A stretch of 64,000 nt of DNA from Chthonomonadales bacterium (lineage in GTDB: Bacteria > Armatimonadota > Chthonomonadetes > Chthonomonadales > CAJBBX01): assembly GCA_020849275.1 (NCBI GenBank), contig JADLGO010000028.1, positions 1 through 64,000 of the forward strand. The letters run 5' to 3'. Shown here one piece after another: positions 46,683 through 54,268 of the stretch. A model generated the notes under the pieces. The model saw only the letters and a program-made list of their open reading frames with translations. It ran no database searches and was not told the origin of the DNA. Position 1 is the stretch's first letter. Each line of letters opens with the position of its first letter. The position numbers were made by a program, and so were the translations under genes.

Positions 46683-47963
46683 CTACCGGGCGCCCGCGGG
46701 CGCGGCGATGCCATAGCGGTCACGCATGGCGGCCACGCTCTCCTCGGTCACCGGGAAGCGCCAGCGCGCGAACACGGGCACCAGGTCGACGCCCGTCTCG
46801 CGGCTCAGAACCGCGGCCGCCAGGCGCACCTTGTCCTCGGGCTTCTCGGGCGGCTTCTTCCCGTCGTCATGCAGCGACCGGTACGCGCGGTACCAGCGGC
46901 GAAAGACGTCCCACCCGTAGACGCGCTGGAGCCTCTGGAAGAAGCCATGCATCTCGTCCGAGGAGAGCGTGTCCCACGTGCGGCTCGGATCCGCCAGGTA
47001 GGCGTCGCCGAACACCAGAAAGAAGCGCTCGACCAGGTCCGTGCCGCGCAGGAGTGTGTTCGTGTCCGGAGCGGGGTAGCCCGGCGCCTGGAAGGTCCAG
47101 CGAATGCGAAACGACTGGTCGCGCATCGTCTCGAAGGCGTAGGCCAGCTTGAAGTTGGCCTGCCACTCGGCGGCCGGACCACTCCAGATGTACCAGTCGC
47201 CGAGGACATCGAAGTTGTGGCCGACCTCGTGAATCCACCCAAACGAGATGATGCCCTCGTCGAAGTCCTTGAGCGTCTGGCCCACGTAGTCGGTGTTGAG
47301 GATCATCTCCTGGCCCGCGTAGGCCCACCAGGGATGCGCCGGCGCCTCCTTGAACACCATCAGCTTGCCGCCGAAGGGCCGCTCCCCCGTCAGGTCAATC
47401 ATCTGCTGGTAGGCCTGATCGACCCAGCGCAGCGTCCGATCGATGTGGCGGAACTGCGTGAAGCGCGACCGCATCAGCGCCATACCGGCCGTCTTGCCCT
47501 TCACGAGCTTCAGCGGCTCGGGCAGGTACGCGGCTGGCACCTCGAAACGGTACGGCAACTCGAGGGTCCGCTCGCCGTCGCGCACGGCAAAGGCCCCTGC
47601 CATGACGGGCGCCCCGGGATGCGCCGCCTTGACCACCTCCTCGGGCAGCAGACCCACCTCGTCGCGGACCATCTCCTTGCCCGGCTCGATCGACTTGTCG
47701 ATGTCGCCGCCCCAAGGCTCGCCGATCGCCTTCCCGGCGGCCTCCCACCGGGCCGTCCAGCGCAGCACCCGAACGGGGCGGTCCTCCCCGTTCCTCAGCA
47801 CGAACCGGTAGCCGCCCCAGCCGCCGGGCATCCATCCCTTCGCCTGGCGGCCCTCGCCCCTCAGCGTCACCTGCTGGGCCGCGCATCGGCCTGGCGCGCC
47901 GCCGAACAGCGCGAGCGCCAGCACGGCCGCCGCGGCCCGTCTCCTCCCCGCGTAGCCGACCAT
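46683..47963 (-). CDS. Secreted peptidase M60-like protein, 426 aa
   Basis: A signal peptide (AAAAVLALALFGGAPGRCAA) precedes a beta-rich N-terminal region and a zincin domain. The zinc-binding helix is HEVGH at residues 245-249 in GWIHEVGHNFDVLGDW. A glutamate in GPAAEWQANF may be the third ligand. This agrees with peptidase M60/enhancin-like proteases that attack mucin-type or other O-glycoproteins. The ATG at 47963 has GGAGGG just upstream. Its placement between an S9 peptidase and a GH172 gene suggests combined attack on glycoproteins. Confidence 0.8.
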   Translation of the reverse strand: MVGYAGRRRAAAAVLALALFGGAPGRCAAQQVTLRGEGRQAKGWMPGGWGGYRFVLRNGEDRPVRVLRWTARWEAAGKAIGEPWGGDIDKSIEPGKEMVRDEVGLLPEEVVKAAHPGAPVMAGAFAVRDGERTLELPYRFEVPAAYLPEPLKLVKGKTAGMALMRSRFTQFRHIDRTLRWVDQAYQQMIDLTGERPFGGKLMVFKEAPAHPWWAYAGQEMILNTDYVGQTLKDFDEGIISFGWIHEVGHNFDVLGDWYIWSGPAAEWQANFKLAYAFETMRDQSFRIRWTFQAPGYPAPDTNTLLRGTDLVERFFLVFGDAYLADPSRTWDTLSSDEMHGFFQRLQRVYGWDVFRRWYRAYRSLHDDGKKPPEKPEDKVRLAAAVLSRETGVDLVPVFARWRFPVTEESVAAMRDRYGIAAPAGAR

Positions 47964-48025
47964 GGTCCCTCCACGGGCTACGCGCGCGGGAGATGCGCTC
48001 GCGCTCCCTACCACGTCACCGGCCA

Positions 48026-50047
48026 TCATGCCTTCAGGTGCCGGTCCAGCCAGGCCAGGTTGCGGCGCAGGCGATCTATCCGCAGGTCCGGCGGCCCCTC
48101 GCGCGAAAGGCCGTGACTGGTCTCGGCCGGGTAGCGCACGAGCTCCACCGGCTTGCGCTGCCAGCGAAGGGCGGCGAAGAGCTGCTCGGCCTGCTCGATG
48201 GGGCAGCGCAGGTCGCCGTCCGAGTGGATGAGCAGAAGCGGCGTCTGGATGCGCCCGGCGAACGCAAGCGGGGACGAGCGCCAGAGATCGCTCGGATCGT
48301 CCCAGGCGTTGCCCTTGTAGAACTTGCCGGGCTCCCACGGGAAGTCGCAGGTGCCGCTCATGCTGTGCAGGTTCGCCACGAGCCGGTCGGCGATGGCGCA
48401 GCGGAAGCGGTCCGTGTGTCCCACGGCCCAGGCCGTCATGAACCCTCCGTAAGACCCGCCCATGATGGCCATGCGAGCGGGCTCGACGTACGGGAGCGCC
48501 GCCGCGTGGTCCGCCACGGCCATCACGTCGGCCCAGTCGCGGCCCCCCCAGTCGCCGAGTATGGCCCGCGTGTGCGCCTCGCCGTAGCCCTTGCTGCCTC
48601 GCGGGTTGGCGAAGATGACGGCGTAGCCGTTCGCCGCCAGCCATTGCAACTCGTGGAACGGCGCCGCCTCGCCGCCGTACTGCAGCGCCGGGCCGCCATG
48701 CACGTAGAGCACGCACGGGTAGCGACGCCCGATCTCGAACGGCGTCGGGCGCAGCACCCAGCCGTGGATGGCGCCGCCCTCGCCATTCGGCAGGCGAAAC
48801 TCCTCCGGCATCTGAAGCGCCACTTCGTCGAGGACCCTCGCGTTCACGTGCGTGAGACGCAGCAACTCCAGCCCGTCGTCGCGCAGGTCTCCGGCGTAGA
48901 CATCGCCTGTGTCGGTCGCGTTTGCGAGCGCCACGGCGGCCCTCGAGCCGTCCTGGCTGATCGTGAAGGCCCCCATCTCGTGGCCCATCGGCGTGAGTGG
49001 GAGCAGGTTGGCCCCGTCCACGCCGACACGGTAGAGCCGCGTATCGCCGAACGCGCTCACCGGGAAGTAGAGCGCGCGGCCGTCCGGCGACCACGCAAGG
49101 GGCGATCCGCCGCCGGCCTCATGCATGTCCGATAGCGTCAGGTAGCCCACCGCCAGGTCGCTCGCGCCGGTCAGGTCGCGGTGCCCGCCTTCGCCGTCAA
49201 GGCGCACCACGATCACACGATCGTTTCGGGTACCCTCGGAGTCCTCGGTGTCGGTATGGCCAGCATACGCCAGCCAGGCGCCGTCCGGCGACCAGGCGAG
49301 GCCGCCCTTGGGGCCCTCGGGCGCTTCCACGCGGACTAGGTCGCCGCCGGCCGCGGGCACGATCCAGATAGAGTCGAGGAGCGGCGTGAGGTCGCTGTCA
49401 TCGCGCAGATTGGCCACGAAGGCCAGCCTGGAACCGTCGGGCGACCAGGCCGGCGCGCCGTGGTGGCGCCGCCCCTCGGTGAGCGCGCGCGCCTCGCCGG
49501 TCTCCGCGTCGGCCACCCACACCTGCCAGTAGGAGTCGTCGAAATAGCCGAATCCGTCCAGTCGGTAGAAGAGCTTCGAATGCACGCGGGGTGGCGGGCT
49601 GGCGCCCCTCTCCTCGCGCTCCTTGCCGGCCTTCTCGCGGTAGGCCTCGGGCGTGGCCCGGTAGAGAAACGCGATGCTCCGGCCGTCGGGCGACCAGGCG
49701 GGCGCCTGGATGCCGCCCTCGTCGAGCCGCGTGAGCTGGCGCGCCTCGCCGCCATCGGCGGGGATCAGGAAGAGCTGCGAGCCGGGCTTGGCGCGGTCGC
49801 TGACGAAGGCGATGCGCGTGCCGTCTGGCGACCAGCGCGGCGACGAGTCGGCGTGCTCGTCGCCGGTGAATTGCCGCGCCCCCCCGGAGACGGCGTCGGC
49901 CATCCAGAGCGCGGTGAAGTACCGGTTCTTGCCGGGGTCGGTGCGCTTGCATGTGAAGACGACCCGCCGGCCGTCGGGGGCGATCTGCGTGTCGCCGACG
50001 AGACTGAAGCGCGCGAGGTCCTCCAGCACGACGGGACGGCTCGGCAT
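48026..50047 (-). CDS. S9-family serine peptidase (acylaminoacyl-peptidase-like), 673 aa
   Basis: The N-terminal half is a beta-propeller with repeated SPDG blades (RWSPDGTRIAFVSDR, AWSPDGRSIAFLY, AWSPDGSRLAFVANL). The C-terminal half is an alpha/beta-hydrolase. The nucleophile is Ser532 in GGSYGGFMTAW, the acid Asp612 in SDGDLRCP and the base His645 in TSHGLS. Such enzymes cleave peptides or acylated amino acids. No signal peptide is visible, so it probably acts in the cytoplasm. GAGAGGAGAG precedes the ATG at 50047. Length fits the family. Confidence 0.95.
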   Translation of the reverse strand: MPSRPVVLEDLARFSLVGDTQIAPDGRRVVFTCKRTDPGKNRYFTALWMADAVSGGARQFTGDEHADSSPRWSPDGTRIAFVSDRAKPGSQLFLIPADGGEARQLTRLDEGGIQAPAWSPDGRSIAFLYRATPEAYREKAGKEREERGASPPPRVHSKLFYRLDGFGYFDDSYWQVWVADAETGEARALTEGRRHHGAPAWSPDGSRLAFVANLRDDSDLTPLLDSIWIVPAAGGDLVRVEAPEGPKGGLAWSPDGAWLAYAGHTDTEDSEGTRNDRVIVVRLDGEGGHRDLTGASDLAVGYLTLSDMHEAGGGSPLAWSPDGRALYFPVSAFGDTRLYRVGVDGANLLPLTPMGHEMGAFTISQDGSRAAVALANATDTGDVYAGDLRDDGLELLRLTHVNARVLDEVALQMPEEFRLPNGEGGAIHGWVLRPTPFEIGRRYPCVLYVHGGPALQYGGEAAPFHELQWLAANGYAVIFANPRGSKGYGEAHTRAILGDWGGRDWADVMAVADHAAALPYVEPARMAIMGGSYGGFMTAWAVGHTDRFRCAIADRLVANLHSMSGTCDFPWEPGKFYKGNAWDDPSDLWRSSPLAFAGRIQTPLLLIHSDGDLRCPIEQAEQLFAALRWQRKPVELVRYPAETSHGLSREGPPDLRIDRLRRNLAWLDRHLKA

Positions 50048-50150
50048 AGAGCTCTCCTCTCACGGAGCGTCGGACGGCGCCGGGCGCGAGCGCGGCGCCC
50101 GCCGCCCCCGTGTTCGTGCCGGCGGGCCGGAAGTCCTCCAGCCCCGGCGA

Positions 50151-51098
50151 TCAGCCGTCGCGGAGCCAGCGCGCCTCCTCGGCGGAGAGCGCCAGGCCGG
50201 TCGCCGCCGCCGCCTCCGCCACGTGCTCGGGGCGGGAGGTGGAGAAGAGCGGGATGACGGTGGGCGCCTGGCAGCGCAGCCAGGCCAGCGCGACGGCCGT
50301 GGGCGAGCACCCCAGACGCGCCGCCAGCGAGCGCGCCCGCTCGCGACGCGCGCGGTTCTCGGGCGTGCCGTGGTGCGCGTCGGCCGAAGGTGCGTCACAG
50401 AAGAAGCCGGACGCGGTGGCGGAGTAGGCCACCACGGGCATCCCGGCCTGCGCGTACCACGCCGCGTCCGCGCCGGTGACGTAACGCGTCGTCGGGTCCG
50501 GGCCAGGCTCCCAGGTGGGCCGCGCCAGGCTCCACTGCACCTGCGAGGCAGCGAACCCTCGCAGGCCATGCGCCGCCGCGTAAGCGTTCGCCTCGGCCAA
50601 CCGGGCCGTCGACCAGTTGCTCGCTCCCAGCCACCGCACCGCGCCGCGCGCCGCCTGACGGTTCAGCATCTCGACGATCTCGCCCACGGGGACGCGCGGA
50701 TCGTCCCGGTGCAGGAAGTAGAGCGCGATCGTCTCGACGCCGAGGCGCTCCCGACTCTCGTCCACGTCGCTGGCGACGACCTCCTCGGCAAGGTACGCGT
50801 CCGGCCGCCGATAGTCCGGCCCGCCGTCCGGGTGACCACCTTTCGTCGCGACCACCACGTGGTCGGCGGCGCCCAGGCGGCGAAGCGCATCCCCGAGGGC
50901 GCGCTCGCTGGCGCCCAGCCCCTCGGGCAGCCAGAACGCATAGCAGTGCGCGGTATCGAAGAACGTGCCGCCAGCCCCCAGGAACGCGTCGACGACGGCG
51001 TCGAGAGCCGTGCCGATCAGCCCGGTGCCGAAGGCGCCGGCCCCGAGGCAAACCTCCGAGACGTGGAGATCGGTGGCGTGGAGCGGAATCGTTCGCAT
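50151..51098 (-). CDS. Aldo/keto reductase, 315 aa
   Basis: The AKR catalytic tetrad is visible: Asp48 and Tyr53 in FFDTAHCY, Lys86 in VVVATKGG and His130 in LYFLHRDD. The NADPH-binding C-terminal segment includes VIPLFSTSRPEHV. The barrel is complete. It should reduce a sugar-derived aldehyde or ketose, with the substrate not predictable. The ATG at 51098 has an excellent GGAGGTGA 6 nt upstream. It is divergent from the PEP-CTERM gene and shares with it the 163-nt region holding the sigma-54 promoter. Confidence 0.93.
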   Translation of the reverse strand: MRTIPLHATDLHVSEVCLGAGAFGTGLIGTALDAVVDAFLGAGGTFFDTAHCYAFWLPEGLGASERALGDALRRLGAADHVVVATKGGHPDGGPDYRRPDAYLAEEVVASDVDESRERLGVETIALYFLHRDDPRVPVGEIVEMLNRQAARGAVRWLGASNWSTARLAEANAYAAAHGLRGFAASQVQWSLARPTWEPGPDPTTRYVTGADAAWYAQAGMPVVAYSATASGFFCDAPSADAHHGTPENRARRERARSLAARLGCSPTAVALAWLRCQAPTVIPLFSTSRPEHVAEAAAATGLALSAEEARWLRDG

Positions 51099-51171
51099 CG
51101 TGCGTCACCTCCGCGCAGCAGGTCACCCGATACCCCTTTTCGACGCGCACCGCGGGCGTTCTTTCCCTCCG

Positions 51172-51187
51172 ATCGCCGCGCGGCGAT
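51172..51187. promoter_or_regulatory. Perfect 16-bp palindrome next to the sigma-54 promoter
   Basis: ATCGCCGCGCGGCGAT is a perfect inverted repeat lying 7 nt upstream of the sigma-54 -24 box. It may be a regulator-binding site. Sigma-54 enhancers are usually 80-150 nt upstream, so a repressor or local activator is as likely. Confidence 0.5.
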
Positions 51188-51194
51188 GGCGCAA

Positions 51195-51210
51195 TGGCAC
51201 GGAACTTGCA
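51195..51210 (+). promoter_or_regulatory. Sigma-54 (RpoN) promoter of the PEP-CTERM gene
   Basis: TGGCACGGAACTTGCA matches the sigma-54 consensus TGGCACG-N4-TTGC(A/T), with GG at -24 (51196-51197) and GC at -12 (51208-51209) at the obligatory 12-nt spacing. Transcription should start near 51221, giving a leader of about 40 nt with AGGAGGA in front of the ATG. PEP-CTERM genes in other bacteria are known to be controlled by RpoN with the PrsK/PrsR two-component system, which makes this assignment coherent. Confidence 0.88.
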
Positions 51211-51261
51211 TAGGGCCTGTCCATCAACGACAGCGCCCTGGCGCACTCAGGAGGACTCATC

Positions 51262-51939
51262 ATGAATGCCTTGCGCACCCTGGCCGCGGCGGCGATCGTC
51301 TGCCTGTGCGCGGCGGGCAGACCCGTCGCCGCCGACGTGATCATCAGCCCGACCGCCGTGCTCGGGAATACCGGCGGCAACTTCGGCGTCGGTTACGAGA
51401 TCGGGAACACGATCGACCATTCCGGGTTGTCGACGGGGTTCGTGAGCGGCGTGGACGACTTCGACGTCTACCTCGCGGGCAGCCCCTCCCACACCTACGT
51501 CGCGTCCGGGTTCGAGTGGTTCACTCCACTCGACGTGACCTCGTCCACGATCACCTATGACCTGGGCGCCGAGTACACACTTACCCGGCTGGCGCTCTGG
51601 AACGAGGAGTTCAGCGGAATCGAGGACATGTCGGTCGCGACCTCGAACGACCCGCTCTTCGGCACGTCGACGGCGGTCGGCGCCTTCAGCCCGACCGACA
51701 GCCCGTTCGACACGGTCTACCTCGCCCAAGTGTTCGCGCTCACGCCGACGAGCGCGCGCTACGTGCGCCTGGAGGTGAGCGGCCCGAACACGCCGTCCCG
51801 TGGCAACTACGTCAGCATGGGCGAGATCGCGTTCGCGACGGGCGCCGCGACCGTCGTGCCGGAGCCGTCCGCGCTGGCGCTCCTTGTCGGCGCCGGCCTC
51901 GCGAGCGCGGGCATGCTCATGCGCCGCCGCCGGACGTAG
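51262..51939 (+). CDS. PEP-CTERM sorting-domain protein, 225 aa
   Basis: A Sec signal peptide (TLAAAAIVCLCAAGRPVAA) is followed by a beta-sandwich resembling an F5/8-type C (discoidin) domain (TYDLGAEYTLTRLALWNEEF, ARYVRLEVSG). The C-terminus is a textbook PEP-CTERM signal: VPEP at residues 199-202, a hydrophobic helix and a basic tail RRRR. An exosortase would cleave and attach it at the cell surface or release it into the exopolysaccharide matrix. No exosortase is in the window. Expression is predicted from the sigma-54 promoter upstream. A perfect 34-nt palindrome follows as terminator. Confidence 0.93.
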   Translation: MNALRTLAAAAIVCLCAAGRPVAADVIISPTAVLGNTGGNFGVGYEIGNTIDHSGLSTGFVSGVDDFDVYLAGSPSHTYVASGFEWFTPLDVTSSTITYDLGAEYTLTRLALWNEEFSGIEDMSVATSNDPLFGTSTAVGAFSPTDSPFDTVYLAQVFALTPTSARYVRLEVSGPNTPSRGNYVSMGEIAFATGAATVVPEPSALALLVGAGLASAGMLMRRRRT

Positions 51940-51956
51940 ACGCCGTACCCATGATC

Positions 51957-51990
51957 GGGACGCGCCGCGCCGGCCGGCGCGGCGCGTCCC
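51957..51990 (+). terminator. Perfect 34-nt palindrome, terminator of the PEP-CTERM gene
   Basis: Bases 51957-51973 are exactly complementary to 51974-51990, which would form a very stable hairpin 17 nt after the stop codon. There is no T-tract. It lies 34 nt before the next gene and probably insulates it from sigma-54-driven transcription. Confidence 0.75.
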
Positions 51991-52024
51991 TGCGCATGAA
52001 GGCGGTCGGGAAGGGAGAGCCAGA

Positions 52025-53074
52025 GTGGCGGATCTGCGGGTCGGAATCGTGGGCGCCGGCGGCATCGTGCGCTCGCGCCACCTGCCCGGCCTGCGAGCGA
52101 TCCCGGGCGTCCGCGTCGTGGCCGTCTGCAACCGCACGCTCGAGAGCGGCGAGGCCGTGGCACGCGCGTGGGACATTCCCGTGGTGCGGACCAGGTGGCG
52201 CGAGGTCGCCCGGGCGGATGACGTGGACGCGGTCCTGGTCGGCACGTGGCCCGATCTGCACGCGCCCATCAGCATCGCCGCTCTGGAGGCCGGCAAGCAC
52301 GTTTTCTGCCAGGCGCGGATGGCCCGAACCGCCGCCGAGGCCCGCGCGATGTTGACCGCCGCCGACGCGCACCCCGGCCAGGTGGCCATGCTGTGCCCGG
52401 CCCCCGACGGAATGCGCGGCGACCGATTCGTGCGCCAACTCATCGGTGCCGGCTACCTGGGCGCGCCGTGCGAGGTCTACGCCGCCGGTCTCTCCTCCGG
52501 GAATGCCGACCCGAACGCGCCGCTCCACTGGCGCCAGGACTTCGCCCGCCAGGGCTACAACACGCTAACGCTCGGCCTGTGGGCCGAGATCATCCACCGA
52601 TGGGTCGGCCCCCACAGCCGCGTCTCGGCCGTGCTCAAGACACACACCCCGTCGCGCGTTGACCCGGAGACCGGCCGGCCCACGCGCGTACGGGTTGCCG
52701 AGTCGGTGGCGATCGCCGCGGAGCTGCGCAGTGGCGCGGTCGGCTGCTATCGCTTCAGCGGCGTCGCCCGCCACGCGCCGCGCAACCGCATCGAACTCTA
52801 CGGCTCGGAGGGCTCCCTCTCCTACGACCTCGCGACCGACGAGATCACGGGTGGGCGAGCGCGCGATGCGGCCGCCGCGCCGCTGCCAGTCCCGGCGGAG
52901 TTGGCGCGAAGGTGGTCTGTGGAGGGAGACTGGGTGCGCGCGATCCGCGAGGGAGGCCCGGTGGAGCCGTCGTTTGGCGACGGCTGGCTCTACATGGAAC
53001 TCACGGAGGCCGTCTATCGCTCGCACGAGCAGGGGCGCGCCATCACGCTGCCGCTCGCGCCCGAGCCGGCCTGA
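52025..53074 (+). CDS. Gfo/Idh/MocA family protein with altered EKP motif, 349 aa
   Basis: The Rossmann motif VGIVGAGGIVRSRHLPGL opens the protein and VDAVLVGTWPDLHAPISI forms the second strand. At the usual catalytic EKP position the sequence reads GKHVFCQARMA, so the lysine that assists hydride transfer in most members is replaced. The C-terminal beta-sheet domain (RNRIELYGSEGSLSYDL) is intact. There is no signal peptide. The GTG at 52025 has AAGGGAGA upstream. It may bind NAD(P) and a sugar, but ordinary dehydrogenase activity is doubtful. A known QARMA-type subfamily may exist. Confidence 0.82.
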   Translation: MADLRVGIVGAGGIVRSRHLPGLRAIPGVRVVAVCNRTLESGEAVARAWDIPVVRTRWREVARADDVDAVLVGTWPDLHAPISIAALEAGKHVFCQARMARTAAEARAMLTAADAHPGQVAMLCPAPDGMRGDRFVRQLIGAGYLGAPCEVYAAGLSSGNADPNAPLHWRQDFARQGYNTLTLGLWAEIIHRWVGPHSRVSAVLKTHTPSRVDPETGRPTRVRVAESVAIAAELRSGAVGCYRFSGVARHAPRNRIELYGSEGSLSYDLATDEITGGRARDAAAAPLPVPAELARRWSVEGDWVRAIREGGPVEPSFGDGWLYMELTEAVYRSHEQGRAITLPLAPEPA

Positions 53075-53134
53075 GCGCCGAGACAAGGGCGGGCTGCGCG
53101 GGGCGTGAGCAGGAGGAACGCGCGCGCCCCGGGC

Positions 53135-54223
53135 TCAGTCGCCCAGGTGAAGGCCGATCATGCGGGCGGTCTCGATCATCGGGTCGTCGAGCGGGACGGT
53201 CTTCTTTACGCCCGCCACCTTCTCGAGTGGGACCGGCACCACCGCCCGGCCCTTCACGGCGACCATCACGCCGTGGACCCCGTCGGCGATCAGCCGGGCC
53301 GCCGCCACGCCGAGTTGGGTGGCCAGGAGGCGGTCGGTGGCCGAGGGCACGCCGCCGCGCTGCACGTGGCCAAGCGTGGTCACGCGCGTCTCCATGCCCA
53401 GCGCCTTGCCGAGTTGTTCGGCGAGCTCGGCGCTCGTGACCGTCGCGAAAGGCTCCGCCGCCTCGTCCTTCTCGGCCCTGTCGCCCTTCGTCGGCGCCAC
53501 GGCCGGCCGGGCGCCCTCCGCCACCGAGATCAAGCTGAAACGACGTCCCTTCTCACGTCGCTCCTCGAGCGTCCTGGCGACGCGGTCCAGATGGTACGGG
53601 ATCTCGGGGATCAGGCAGACGTCCGCGCCACCCGCCAGGCTCGCGCCGAGGGCCAGCCAGCCCGCGTTGTGGCCCATGATGTCCACCAGGATCATCCGCT
53701 GGTGGCTCGAGGCCGTCGTGTGAAGCCGATCCAGGGCCTCCGTCGCGATGGACATTGCCGAGTCGAACCCGAACGTCGTGTCGGTCTCGGCCACATCGTT
53801 GTCGATGGTCTTCGGGAGGGTGATCACGTTCAGGCCCGCCTTGCGCAGCAGCAGCGCGTTCTTGGCCGTGCCGCCCCCGCCGATGCAGACCAGGCAGTCC
53901 ATTTGCAGCCGACGGTAGGTCTCCACGGCCGCGCCGGTGAGGTCGACGAACGTGCCGTCCGGGCGCGGTACCTTGTGCGGCTTCGTGCGGCTCGTGCCCA
54001 GAATGGTGCCCCCGAGCGTGAGGAGGCCGATCAGCTCCCGATCGGTCAGCGGGATGATCCGGTTCTCGACGAGCCCCGCGAAGCCGTCCAGGATGCCGAA
54101 CACGTCCATGCCATAGGTGCCGATCGCCGCCTTCGCGACGCCGCGGATCGCCGCGTTAAGCCCCGGGCAGTCTCCGCCGGACGTCAGCACGCCGATGGTC
54201 CTTGCTTTGCTTGGTCTGGCCAT
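53135..54223 (-). CDS. pfkA: 6-phosphofructokinase
   Basis: This is the glycolytic enzyme that phosphorylates fructose 6-phosphate. Segments are [30 protein letters not shown] (residues 113-123), [42 protein letters not shown] and [18 protein letters not shown]. At the GGDGS position of Escherichia coli PfkA the sequence is GGGGT, so the Asp103 equivalent is Gly117. The PKTIDND lysine is that seen in PPi-dependent or group III enzymes. Whether ATP or PPi is the donor cannot be decided. GGGAGGAG precedes the ATG at 54223. An insertion [13 protein letters not shown] occurs before the C-terminal part. Confidence 0.93.
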   Translation of the reverse strand: MARPSKARTIGVLTSGGDCPGLNAAIRGVAKAAIGTYGMDVFGILDGFAGLVENRIIPLTDRELIGLLTLGGTILGTSRTKPHKVPRPDGTFVDLTGAAVETYRRLQMDCLVCIGGGGTAKNALLLRKAGLNVITLPKTIDNDVAETDTTFGFDSAMSIATEALDRLHTTASSHQRMILVDIMGHNAGWLALGASLAGGADVCLIPEIPYHLDRVARTLEERREKGRRFSLISVAEGARPAVAPTKGDRAEKDEAAEPFATVTSAELAEQLGKALGMETRVTTLGHVQRGGVPSATDRLLATQLGVAAARLIADGVHGVMVAVKGRAVVPVPLEKVAGVKKTVPLDDPMIETARMIGLHLGD

Positions 54224-54268
54224 GACGCTCCTCCCTCTCCATGATACCGCGCGGGCCGCCGAGGCGGG

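Noticed and set aside
53099-53131. Hairpin between the convergent Gfo/Idh and pfkA genes
   Set aside because: The stem is only 7 bp with a 19-nt loop, too weak to list as a terminator.
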